Shown: positions 1 through 6,569, numbered from the stretch's first letter. The stretch: 11,973 nt of DNA from Gammaproteobacteria bacterium HGW-Gammaproteobacteria-14 (GCA_002840115.1 PGZG01000041.1:1-11973); one strand, 5' to 3'. Program-made: numbers and translations. Notes: a model not told the origin generated them from the sequence alone.

Positions 1-2
1 GC

Positions 3-1514
3 GTGGCGCTGACGATTGCGGCTGTGGTTTTACTTATTGGCATTTTGGTCGCTCCACGGCTGGGATCGGAGTTCGTCCCGCGCTTCAATGAGGGTGATCT
101 ACTGATTCGTGCCACCATGGCGCCATCCATTTCGCTGGAAAAAGCCGAGACAACAATCGGTGTATTCGAGCGACAACTGATGGCCGCATTCCCTGAAGTC
201 ACTCAAGTGGTATCACGGATTGGTCGTGGTGAAGTCGGTGCGCACGCCGACCCGGTGAATAACGCGGAAATTTTCGTGGCGCTGAAGCCCCAGGACGAAT
301 GGCAGAGCGCAGAGACACTCGACGGCCTCTATGCAGCAATGGGCGAAAAATTCGCAGACTTTCCTGGCGCACAGTTCAACTTCACCCAGCCCATCGCGGC
401 GGCTGTAGATGAATTGCTGACCGGCACAAAGGCCGAGCTTGCCGCCAAGCTGTTTGGCGACGACCTGGATGTTCTGGCCGAGAAAGCACAGGCTATCGAA
501 CAGGTAATACGCACTGTTCAAGGTGCTCAGGATGTCCAGCGCGATCAAATTGGCGGCACGCCGCAACTGCGTATCACGCTGAATCGGGATGCCATCGCCC
601 GCTATGGCCTGAATGTCAGCGATGTGCAGCGCACCTTGAGCGTCGCCGTGGGCGGCGGCGAGGCCGGACAGGTATTCGAGGGCATCCGCCGTTTTGACAT
701 CTATGTCCGGCTTGAAGAGTCCGCTCGCAACAGGGCCGATGTCATCGGGCAGCTCATTATCGAAAACGCTTCTGGCCAGCGTATCCCCCTGGAGGAACTG
801 GCAGACATCGAGGAGGTGGTGGGGCCGCGCCAGATCACCAGGGAAAACAATCAGCGCTTTATCACCATCCAGACCAATGTCCGCGACCGGGATATCGGTT
901 CCTTCGTGGCCGAGGCCGATGCTGCCATCGCCGCGCAAGTGGACTTGCCACCGGGGTATTTCCTCAAATGGGGAGGACAGTTCGAACTTCAGCAGCAGGC
1001 GAACAAGCGTCTAATGATTGTGGTTCCTATTACCCTGGCGCTGGTCTTTCTCATGCTGTTCGTCAATTTCCGGTCCCTGCGAAACGCACTGCTTATCATG
1101 CTCAATATCCCGCTGGCACTGGTCGGCGGTATCGTCGCGCTGTGGTTAAGCGGCCAGAGCCTTTCAGTGCCTGCCTCGGTCGGCTTCATCGCCCTCTTTG
1201 GTATCGCTCTCGAAAACGGACTGGTACTGGTCAGTTACCTCAATGAACTGGTCAAGGACGGGATGTCCATTGCCGAAGCCAGTGTGCGCGCCGCCTGCGC
1301 CAGACTACGCGCGGTGATCATGACAGCTGTCACAACCGCCCTTGGGTTGTTTCCGCTGTTGTTCGCCACCGGCACTGGCAGTGAGGTGCAGCGACCACTG
1401 GCCACTGTCGTCGTTGGTGGTCTGGTCACAGCCACCATATTGACCCTGCTGGTTATTCCCGCGCTGTACCACTGGTTTGCCGACAAGCCCGCCGACATGA
1501 GCGAATCACACTAA
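3..1514 (+). CDS. Heavy-metal efflux RND transporter permease, CusA/CzcA family (C-terminal half, cut by left edge)
   Basis: This is the inner-membrane proton-driven pump subunit of a tripartite metal exporter. The visible 503 residues are roughly the second half of a family that is normally about 1,030-1,050 residues, and the frame is open to the left edge, so the GTG at position 3 is internal. In order I see a membrane helix (about 1-17), the family's GSEFVPRFNEGDLL motif at the start of the second periplasmic loop (21-34), the loop with VSRIGRGEVG (70-79) and VDELLTG (135-141), then five membrane helices between about 335 and 492. The last helices include GFIALFGIALENGLVLVSYL (394-413). 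The CusA Cu/Ag pathway methionines in this loop appear not to be conserved (NNAEIF and VDELL where CusA has Met), so I infer a substrate other than Cu(I)/Ag(I), without naming it. It is followed closely by a P-II-like gene in the same direction. Confidence 0.93.
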   Translation: MALTIAAVVLLIGILVAPRLGSEFVPRFNEGDLLIRATMAPSISLEKAETTIGVFERQLMAAFPEVTQVVSRIGRGEVGAHADPVNNAEIFVALKPQDEWQSAETLDGLYAAMGEKFADFPGAQFNFTQPIAAAVDELLTGTKAELAAKLFGDDLDVLAEKAQAIEQVIRTVQGAQDVQRDQIGGTPQLRITLNRDAIARYGLNVSDVQRTLSVAVGGGEAGQVFEGIRRFDIYVRLEESARNRADVIGQLIIENASGQRIPLEELADIEEVVGPRQITRENNQRFITIQTNVRDRDIGSFVAEADAAIAAQVDLPPGYFLKWGGQFELQQQANKRLMIVVPITLALVFLMLFVNFRSLRNALLIMLNIPLALVGGIVALWLSGQSLSVPASVGFIALFGIALENGLVLVSYLNELVKDGMSIAEASVRAACARLRAVIMTAVTTALGLFPLLFATGTGSEVQRPLATVVVGGLVTATILTLLVIPALYHWFADKPADMSESH

Positions 1515-1529
1515 TCTGGAGCAACTGAC

Positions 1530-1871
1530 ATGCAAGAGATCACCGCCTATATCAAACACCGCAAGCTGGAAGCCGTGACCCTGGCCCTGCATCGCGTGCA
1601 GGGCGTCACCGGCATGAGTGTCGCCCACGTCGTCGGCTTCGGCAGGAGCAAGGTCAACACCAGTGCCACCAACCCGATTGACGGTGCTGGCGATTTTGTC
1701 AAACACGTAAAAGTGGAAATCATCTGTCACGATCAGTACGTGGATGAAGTGATCCAGGTGTTGAAAACCGAAGCGCATACCGGACTACGCGGCGATGGCC
1801 GCATTTTTGTCAGCGATGTCCGCCGAGCGATCCGGATCGAAGATGGTGTTGAGGACAGTTCGGTTGTATGA
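1530..1871 (+). CDS. P-II-like nitrogen-regulatory-family protein linked to metal efflux
   Basis: This 113-residue protein has the ferredoxin-like P-II fold signature: an N-terminal IxxxKLEAV strand/helix (4-16), GFGRSK at the T-loop entry (36-41), and the B-loop TGLRGDGRIFVS (84-95), close to the P-II consensus for nucleotide binding. The T-loop is short and holds no tyrosine equivalent to GlnB Tyr51, so uridylylation as in classical nitrogen control is unlikely. The start is supported by GGAG (1518-1521) 8 nt before the ATG. It sits 15 nt after the RND pump gene and is probably co-transcribed with it. P-II-like subfamilies encoded beside RND metal pumps are known (I recall the name PII-NG); they are thought to tune metal or transport physiology by binding small ligands. 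Assignment to the superfamily is firm; the ligand and the role here are inferred. Confidence 0.88.
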   Translation: MQEITAYIKHRKLEAVTLALHRVQGVTGMSVAHVVGFGRSKVNTSATNPIDGAGDFVKHVKVEIICHDQYVDEVIQVLKTEAHTGLRGDGRIFVSDVRRAIRIEDGVEDSSVV

Positions 1872-1876
1872 AAAAA

Positions 1877-1905
1877 GGAGCCCGTCTTTGAGCAGGGCGG
1901 GCTCC
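1877..1905. terminator. Rho-independent-type hairpin, probably bidirectional
   Basis: Arms GGAGCCCG (1877-1884) and CGGGCTCC (1898-1905) pair perfectly over 8 bp with a 13-nt loop. A run of six A (1871-1876) precedes it, so on the minus strand the stem is followed by TTTTTT and forms a classic terminator. On the plus strand it starts 5 nt after the P-II-like stop codon but is followed only by GCCTT. It probably ends the metal-efflux unit and also stops transcripts arriving from the minus-strand toxin gene about 230 nt away. Confidence 0.75.
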
Positions 1906-2134
1906 GCCTTCAAGGTTTCACCCTTTGTGTCCGTCCACCAAAAATTGTAGAGGTTTGACTCCCGCAGAGCGCGCCTATCAGGGCCCAGCGATCATCTCTG
2001 TTAGCCCTGATTCCAGACGCCACGGGGTACTCTGCTTTACGACAGCGTAAAGTGACTAGCGGGTATAGAAAGCTGTATCGTAAAGATTGCTCAAACTGGA
2101 ACCCCAGGTGAAATCCGATCTACCTGGTTAGAAC
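1906..2134. other. Non-coding spacer with several short inverted repeats
   Basis: I see no convincing gene here. The stretch contains three perfect short inverted repeats: CAGGGC (1979-1984) with GCCCTG (2004-2009); CTTTACG (2035-2041) with CGTAAAG (2046-2052), a 4-nt loop; and CCAGGT with ACCTGG (about 2104-2127), just downstream of the minus-strand toxin stop codon. None has a T-run, so they are weak terminators at best. They could be remnants of a recombination boundary or a structured transcript; nothing decides between these. Confidence 0.4.
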
Positions 2135-3070
2135 CTAAGCGAACCACCCTCCCACTTCGGAGAGCATCTCCAAGGCCGAATCAAAATCCATGTTTTCATC
2201 ATCGTCGGCATAGGACATTGCATCCACAAACTGACTGTACTCTGCGCGGTATTCCTCGTCGCTTTCCAGACATTTCAACGCCGCGTGAATCGATTCCACG
2301 AACGTGGCATCAGTATCACGCTTGCTGGACTGCCTATCTCCATCAAATGAGGATTCAGCGACTTCAACAAATAGATCCTGATTTTCTCTAATCACCGATA
2401 TCAGCGCAGCAATGTCGTGAAGATGGCGAATCATCGTAGGATCATCGCCATGAGCCGACCGATCACGCTTAAGCACTCGCCATGTAAGCGCACTTAACTT
2501 GTCGGCAGCAGTTTCAATCGGTGACAAGCATAGAATTTCCACCTCAGGTTCAGCTTCGGTGAAGTACGAAACAAGTGACTGAACCTGCCTGATCTCCGCA
2601 TCCAGTCGAGGCTGGGTAAAGCTGAATTCAATCTGCAGGCCTGCCCGCAACGCTGCGCTTACATCATGGTTCTGCGGGTAACCAAGCTCGAATTTCACGT
2701 AGTTGCTGGCAACATCAACCAGATCTCTATCCAACACCAGCAGATCAACGCTCTCAACAGCGTCCAGAATGCCTTTACGGTATGCGCTGCGGGCCTTTTT
2801 CATTTGGGCTTTAGTACCTGTCCCGAGCGCAAGGCAGCGGAAGTCCAAATCTTCCGAAAAGCGCTGTATTAGCCCATACCCCTTAGAAAGACTGGTGCCC
2901 CCAGAAAAAATCGTCTGAAACCCATCGCTCTCATACTCGGCGACAGCCTTTAAGGCTTGCACTGAATACCAGTCCTTCTCGACAAAGGCAGAGCTGATAC
3001 CCATTTCTGCTGCAATTTCCTCAATAATCTCGGGATCAGGAGACATACTGATACTTGATTGACTTGCCAT
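2135..3070 (-). CDS. abiEii: AbiEii/AbiGii-family nucleotidyltransferase toxin
   Basis: This is the toxin of an AbiE-type toxin-antitoxin and abortive-infection pair; the family are DNA polymerase-beta-fold nucleotidyltransferases, related to the MenT toxins that modify tRNA. Using the ATG at 3070 the protein has 311 residues. Visible motifs are FSGGTSLSKGYG (about 55-66), the nucleotide-binding Gly-Gly-Thr-Ser motif; RFSEDLDFR (70-78), carrying the metal-binding Asp residues; SPIETAADKLSALTWR (183-198), with the conserved lysine; and HLHDI (216-220). All catalytic motifs are intact, so the enzyme is probably active. The frame is also open from a GTG at 3094, but the ATG at 3070 has an upstream GGAAG about 10 nt away and is preferred; a third ATG lies at 3046. 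The start overlaps the end of the antitoxin gene, so the two are translationally coupled with the antitoxin first. Confidence 0.9.
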   Translation of the reverse strand: MASQSSISMSPDPEIIEEIAAEMGISSAFVEKDWYSVQALKAVAEYESDGFQTIFSGGTSLSKGYGLIQRFSEDLDFRCLALGTGTKAQMKKARSAYRKGILDAVESVDLLVLDRDLVDVASNYVKFELGYPQNHDVSAALRAGLQIEFSFTQPRLDAEIRQVQSLVSYFTEAEPEVEILCLSPIETAADKLSALTWRVLKRDRSAHGDDPTMIRHLHDIAALISVIRENQDLFVEVAESSFDGDRQSSKRDTDATFVESIHAALKCLESDEEYRAEYSQFVDAMSYADDDENMDFDSALEMLSEVGGWFA

Positions 3071-3449
3071 CGTAGGACATCTTCCGGGACACACGCCCCT
3101 TCACAGCTATCAACCTCCCAGTCGGCACCTGCGTAGACTGCCCGCTGTTGTAGCTTGTCTGCTCCTGAGACGAAACCACCTCAACCCCCAGCTTCTGGGT
3201 CAGCGCCTCACGGGCAAGCTCCGGCAACGGCTTCACCGGAACGAGCTTGTTACTGAAGGAAGAGCGTCTGGCCTTGGCATACAGCCCCCGCCCGAATTTG
3301 ATCAATACCTCATCCTCTACCAACTCACGCAATACCCGGCCAACCTGGTCTCGGTCGGAGAGGTCTCTAAAGTCAGCAGGAACAAAGACCACGCCCGCGT
3401 TACGGCTGATCCGATACTTGACCTTTGATTTCAATGAGTTAAGAGCCAT
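3036..3449 (-). CDS. DUF6088/AbiEi-like antitoxin and transcriptional autoregulator
   Basis: This 137-residue protein is the antitoxin partner of the downstream AbiEii gene. Its N-terminal part looks like a winged helix: SLKSKVKYRISRNAGVVFVP, then DLSDRDQVGRVLRELVEDEVLIKFGRGLYAKAR, which matches the winged-helix region typical of DUF6088 and AbiEi proteins. The C-terminal part is basic and ends KSIKYQYVS. The frame is open 57 nt further upstream to an ATG at 3506, but the ATG at 3449 has a near-perfect Shine-Dalgarno and gives the usual family start. It overlaps the toxin start by 35 nt. AbiE antitoxins neutralise the toxin and repress their own promoter by binding inverted repeats; such a repeat lies just upstream (3463-3482). 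Family assignment rests on motifs and position. Confidence 0.83.
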   Translation of the reverse strand: MALNSLKSKVKYRISRNAGVVFVPADFRDLSDRDQVGRVLRELVEDEVLIKFGRGLYAKARRSSFSNKLVPVKPLPELAREALTQKLGVEVVSSQEQTSYNSGQSTQVPTGRLIAVKGRVSRKMSYDGKSIKYQYVS

Positions 3450-3454
3450 AAGCA

Positions 3455-3460
3455 CCTCCC
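3455..3460 (-). promoter_or_regulatory. Strong ribosome binding site fixing the antitoxin start
   Basis: On the minus strand GGGAGG lies 5 nt before the ATG at 3449. This decides between that start and the upstream in-frame ATG at 3506, which would place this site inside the gene. A strong site here fits the need for antitoxin to be made in excess over the toxin. Confidence 0.75.
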
Positions 3461-3462
3461 GA

Positions 3463-3482
3463 GAATCTGGCGCCACAGATTC
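3463..3482 (-). promoter_or_regulatory. Perfect inverted repeat, probable antitoxin operator
   Basis: Arms GAATCTG (3463-3469) and CAGATTC (3476-3482) are exact inverse complements separated by 6 bp. The repeat sits between the AT-rich likely promoter and the antitoxin ribosome binding site. AbiE-family antitoxins are known to repress their operon through inverted repeats in this position, so autoregulation is the likely role. A leader RNA hairpin is the alternative. Confidence 0.55.
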
Positions 3483-3549
3483 CAAATATACGACACTATA
3501 TAACACGAAAATAAGATAATTAACATTTAAAATCAGATATTTAATTAAC
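3483..3549 (-). promoter_or_regulatory. AT-rich promoter region of the AbiE-like operon
   Basis: This stretch is far more AT-rich than its surroundings. On the minus strand it contains TTATATAG and TATATT, both plausible -10 elements, directly upstream of the inverted repeat and start codon. TAATTAAC occurs twice on the plus strand (3517-3524 and 3542-3549). I do not see a clear -35 box, so the exact promoter is not assigned. Confidence 0.4.
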
Positions 3550-3578
3550 TTGCACGGAAACCGCGAAATTGATCATTG

Positions 3579-3635
3579 CCCCCCCCTAAGAGCCCCCCTC
3601 CCAATCCAGAAGGACAGCCCACCCTACCCTCTCCC
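3579..3635 (-). other. G-rich minus strand with a canonical G-quadruplex motif
   Basis: The plus strand has C8 (3579-3586), C6 (3593-3598) and C3 (3600-3602), then CCC at 3618-3620, 3622-3624, 3627-3629 and 3633-3635. The last four tracts give, on the minus strand, four GGG runs with loops of 3, 2 and 1 nt, which satisfies the standard G3N1-7 quadruplex rule. It lies between the AbiE-like promoter and the divergent HNH gene, in DNA that appears not to be coding. Confidence 0.5.
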
Positions 3636-3681
3636 TAGAAGAACATCTGCCTGAAAAATCGACACTTCCGATCTTTGTAAA

Positions 3682-3712
3682 ACATGTATCTAATAGCGAC
3701 ATGTATCCAATA
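3682..3712 (+). repeat. Near-perfect 14-bp direct repeat upstream of the HNH gene
   Basis: ACATGTATCTAATA (3682-3695) recurs as ACATGTATCCAATA (3699-3712), differing at one base, with a 17-bp period. It ends 16 nt before the HNH start codon, where the promoter or operator should be. A repressor or activator binding twice on nearly the same region of the DNA face is plausible. No firm -35/-10 pair could be set around it. Confidence 0.5.
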
Positions 3713-3728
3713 AAGGCGGTAAATTCCA

Positions 3729-4148
3729 ATGAAGCTCGACAGCAAGACCAAGCGGAAGATCTATGACCGCACCCGGGGCTACTGCCACCTGTGCAGCAAG
3801 AAACTCGCCTTCACCAACTACGGGAGGCCAGGAGCCAGGGCCGCCTGGGAAATTGACCACTCAAACCCAAGGGCTAACGGGGGCACAGATCGCATATACA
3901 ACCTTTACGCAGCCTGTATCAGCTGTAACAGGTCCAAACAGCATGGGTCAACCCGATCGGCCAGAGCTCAGAACGGTCGGACGCGCGCGCCCTTGTCGGC
4001 CGAAAAACGTCGGAAGGCTGTTCGGGATAACACCCTGACAGGAGGACTCATTGGCCTTCTGGGTGGAGTTGTGCTTGGACCGGCTGGAGCGGTCCTAGGC
4101 GCCGGGATTGGTGCCGCTGTTGGTAATGCCATTGATCCCGACGGCTGA
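3729..4148 (+). CDS. HNH nuclease fused to a C-terminal glycine-zipper segment
   Basis: This 139-residue protein has two parts. Residues about 10-75 form an HNH (beta-beta-alpha-metal) nuclease: a zinc-knuckle pair C19-x-x-C22 and C63-x-x-C66, the general-base region WEIDH (40-44), the NGGTD turn (50-54), the central N58 and N67 in the position of the final His/Asn. This is the HNN-type variant and looks catalytically intact. A basic, low-complexity linker (68-100) follows. Residues 102-135 are a hydrophobic Gly/Ala-rich stretch with repeated GxxxG spacing ([26 protein letters not shown]), a glycine zipper expected to insert into or oligomerise in membrane. The end is DPDG. No signal peptide is present. 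AGGCGG lies about 9 nt before the ATG. The gene is divergent from the AbiE-like pair and 162 nt upstream of jetA. Its function is unknown; a membrane-associated defence or toxin nuclease is my inference. Confidence 0.82.
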   Translation: MKLDSKTKRKIYDRTRGYCHLCSKKLAFTNYGRPGARAAWEIDHSNPRANGGTDRIYNLYAACISCNRSKQHGSTRSARAQNGRTRAPLSAEKRRKAVRDNTLTGGLIGLLGGVVLGPAGAVLGAGIGAAVGNAIDPDG

Positions 4149-4183
4149 ATATACGCTAAAAGCCGATGCCTCGGATCTACCAG

Positions 4184-4195
4184 CATGACGTCATG
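4184..4195. promoter_or_regulatory. Perfect 12-bp palindrome upstream of jetA
   Basis: CATGACGTCATG is fully self-complementary and is followed by TTTTG. It lies 36 nt after the HNH stop and about 115 nt before the jetA start. As a symmetric site with no loop it looks more like a dimeric regulator's operator than a terminator. The following T-run leaves weak termination of the HNH transcript possible. Confidence 0.35.
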
Positions 4196-4257
4196 TTTTG
4201 AGCAGCAAACACGTTTAGTGCCGATTCACAGCCTTCGAATGACGGCAAAGCCAAGCC

Positions 4258-4285
4258 ATGACACTATTCTGCATGCAATAAAAAT
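4258..4285 (+). promoter_or_regulatory. Candidate sigma-70 promoter for the jet operon
   Basis: ATGACA (4258-4263) matches the -35 consensus at five of six bases. TAAAAAT (4279-4285) is a moderate -10 element at 15-16 nt spacing. It would start transcription roughly 20 nt upstream of the jetA ATG. The match is only moderate, and no strong ribosome binding site is visible before jetA. Confidence 0.35.
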
Positions 4286-4310
4286 AGCGCATCTCTGGTA
4301 ATCATTAGCA

Positions 4311-5810
4311 ATGGATAACAGCCCACAACAGCGCACACGCACCTATATCAATGCCCGGCGACACCACCCGGCCTGGTTGCTGCTGGCCTCGCCCCGTGCA
4401 CCTCTGGTACTAGGATGCCTCACAGCCCTTTTCGACTTTGCTGAGGACGGCATTGCAGAAGCCGATGCCCTGCAAGCTCTATCCGAAATGCTGAACAATT
4501 ATGCAGCTCAAGGCGAATACGAGATCGACCCCAATAATACCCATGTTCAGGCTGCTCGTGAGTTACGTCAGTGGATCAAGCGAGGTCTGGTGATAGAGCG
4601 TGGCCAACGGCTCTACAGCACCGACGCGCTGTCTTCGGCAATCCGGTTCGTAGATTCTCTGGACAATCGGATCATGACCTCCACCGCTTCTCGATTATCA
4701 GTGGTGCAGCGAGAAATCGAGAATCTTGATGTTGGGCTCAATCCCGACGTTTCCAGCCGCAAGGCAGCAATTCAAAGGAAGATGGAGCAGCTAGAGCATG
4801 AATTGGCTGAAGCTGAAGCGGGGCACGTGCCGGTATTAACAGAATCTGAAGCAATCGAGCGCATCCGTGAAGTATATGGCTTGGCTATCGGGCTGAAATC
4901 GGACTTCCGGCGAGTTGAAGATTCCTGGCGCGAGGCGGACCGAGGATTGCGACAGTCCATCATGTCAGAACACTATCACCGAGGCGAGATTGTAGATCGG
5001 CTTCTGGATGGCCAGGCCGCTCTGCTAGAAACCCCCGAAGGGAAGGTGTTCGACAGCTTCCAGAAGCAACTACAGCAAAAGGTAGAACTAGATAACATGC
5101 GCGAACAACTGCGCAGCATCCTGATGCACCCAGCAGCAGAGAAGGCCCTCAATCGTTCGCAGCGACAAGAACTAAAGCGGCTTCGCATGCAACTGGTGAT
5201 GGAAAGCCAAACAGTGTTACAAGCGAGAGCCCGCAGTGAGAAGGACGTTAAAGCCTTCATTCAGTCAGGACTGGCAGCAGAGCACCAACGGGTTGGCCAG
5301 TTACTGAACGAGATTCTCAATATTGCCCAGGAACTGGACTGGGAACGCCAGACAGTACGCCGGGCCGACTCCCCACTGCCCCCGATTGGCTTTGCGCTTG
5401 GCAACTTGCCGCTGGTGGAACGGTTGCGATTCAAATCACACCAGAGTGAAGCGGAGAATGAGCTGGACTTGTCACCTCAGGATTCTGACCTAAGCGGTGT
5501 CGAGGAGGAGTTCTGGGATGCACTCGACGGACTGGACCGCGAAGCTTTGGTGCAGGATACACTGGCAGTACTGGCCCAAGAAGGCCGCCCCTTGACCCTA
5601 GCGGAACTGGCCAGGCATTTACCCCCAGCACATGATCTGGAAACCTTGGCCCTATGGTTGGGAATGGCGAGGGAAGCGGGTATAGAAATCACCGAAAAAG
5701 ACATCGAAGAGTTAACGCTAACCGATGCAGATCAGCGCCACTGGCTGTTCCGGGTACCGCACGTTTCGATGAGCGAGAAGGCCTTTGACGGCATCGAATG
5801 GGAGTTCTAA
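4311..5810 (+). CDS. jetA: Wadjet type I protein JetA (DUF3375, kleisin-like)
   Basis: JetA is the MukF/MksF-like kleisin subunit that bridges the SMC heads in the Wadjet complex, which protects cells from plasmids. The 499 residues fit the DUF3375 length. The family's N-terminal signature is present: RRHHPAWLLLASPRAPLVLGCLTALF (positions about 16-41), containing the RHHPAW motif at the start of the winged-helix region. A long, charged, helical middle (about 125-340) with heptad-like Leu/Glu/Lys/Arg pattern follows, then an acidic stretch (QDSDLSGVEEEFWDALDGLD, about 386-405) and a C-terminal winged-helix-like domain ending FRVPHVSMSEKAFDGIEWEF. Its stop codon is immediately followed by the jetB start. 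First gene of a four-gene operon; identification is supported by the complete jetABCD order. Confidence 0.93.
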   Translation: MDNSPQQRTRTYINARRHHPAWLLLASPRAPLVLGCLTALFDFAEDGIAEADALQALSEMLNNYAAQGEYEIDPNNTHVQAARELRQWIKRGLVIERGQRLYSTDALSSAIRFVDSLDNRIMTSTASRLSVVQREIENLDVGLNPDVSSRKAAIQRKMEQLEHELAEAEAGHVPVLTESEAIERIREVYGLAIGLKSDFRRVEDSWREADRGLRQSIMSEHYHRGEIVDRLLDGQAALLETPEGKVFDSFQKQLQQKVELDNMREQLRSILMHPAAEKALNRSQRQELKRLRMQLVMESQTVLQARARSEKDVKAFIQSGLAAEHQRVGQLLNEILNIAQELDWERQTVRRADSPLPPIGFALGNLPLVERLRFKSHQSEAENELDLSPQDSDLSGVEEEFWDALDGLDREALVQDTLAVLAQEGRPLTLAELARHLPPAHDLETLALWLGMAREAGIEITEKDIEELTLTDADQRHWLFRVPHVSMSEKAFDGIEWEF

Positions 5811-6569
5811 GTGACAGGGATCTTCGACAAAATTACCGGGAAGAGTAATACCGAAGCGTCTGACAAGCCGGATTACGACACCGGCATCGATCATGACGTG
5901 AAGGCAGATATTCTTACAACAGAAGAACCCGGTCGAACCGAGCGCGCCCTGCGCGAGGCGTCCCAGGAATTATTGCGTCTTGGCCTACTGGAACAAAGCC
6001 ACCGACCCAACTTGTATCGTACCGCCCTGATTCAGCTGGAACAATTGAATACCATTCTCGAACCACTGGATCTGTTGGCCGAAATCGATGAGGTACGGGG
6101 TCTGGTATTTCTGTCTGTACGTCATAGCGCAGACTCAAAACAGGATGCAATGGTAGACCAAGACGACTGGTCGCATCCCCTGGTTCGCAAACAGCGCCTG
6201 ACTCTGGAACAGACCCTGCTGGTGGCAATTCTACGTCAGCATTTCATTGCCTACGAGCAGGATGCAGGAGCCGGGGCTTCCGATGCCATCATCGCGGTAG
6301 ATGAGCTTATCCCGCAGCTTCAAATATACCTGGGCAATAGCGGCAGCGAATCCCGAGACCGCGAGCGGATACTCCAGTTGCTAAATCAACTACAAAACCA
6401 CGGGTTGGTATCTGCACCAGACACCCATGATCGAGTCGTCATTCGGCCGATGATTACGCACCTCGCCAACCCGGAAAACCTGACGGCATTACTACATGCA
6501 CTGAAGCAGAAGATTGCGAAAATATCCGGGGAGTCACAGGAAGACGAAGAAGCCGAGAGAGAGGATTGA
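5811..6569 (+). CDS. jetB: Wadjet type I protein JetB (DUF4194, MukE/KITE-like)
   Basis: JetB is the KITE-type winged-helix subunit that binds the JetA kleisin and DNA in the condensin-like complex. The 252-residue protein has a polar N-terminal extension (1-40) and then the DUF4194 region, with ALREASQELLRLGLLE (46-61) and the conserved HPLVRKQRLTLEQTLLVAILR (122-142). It ends in a very acidic tail (about 240-252). Translation starts with GTG directly after the jetA TAA, with GGGAG in the last jetA codons about 7 nt upstream as ribosome binding site, so it depends on translation of jetA. Its own stop overlaps the jetC start (TGATG). Confidence 0.92.
   Translation: MTGIFDKITGKSNTEASDKPDYDTGIDHDVKADILTTEEPGRTERALREASQELLRLGLLEQSHRPNLYRTALIQLEQLNTILEPLDLLAEIDEVRGLVFLSVRHSADSKQDAMVDQDDWSHPLVRKQRLTLEQTLLVAILRQHFIAYEQDAGAGASDAIIAVDELIPQLQIYLGNSGSESRDRERILQLLNQLQNHGLVSAPDTHDRVVIRPMITHLANPENLTALLHALKQKIAKISGESQEDEEAERED

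Noticed and set aside
213..938. Minus-strand 241-codon open frame inside the RND gene
   Set aside because: It lies wholly antisense to a clear RND coding sequence, resembles no known family, and is the usual GC-bias shadow.
1979..2052. Possible integron attC site or tRNA in the spacer
   Set aside because: The core-site motifs of attC are not in the needed arrangement, and no cloverleaf or anticodon arm can be drawn.
3247..3519. Plus-strand open frame opposite the antitoxin gene
   Set aside because: Antisense to a well-supported gene that has a strong ribosome binding site; no recognisable motif.
3571..3640. C-tract region as a degenerate CRISPR or simple coding segment
   Set aside because: No repeat-spacer structure and no plausible gene; the tracts are better described as a quadruplex-forming run.
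5914..6228. Minus-strand 104-codon open frame inside jetB
   Set aside because: Proline/arginine-rich shadow of a real DUF4194 gene, with no start signal or family match.
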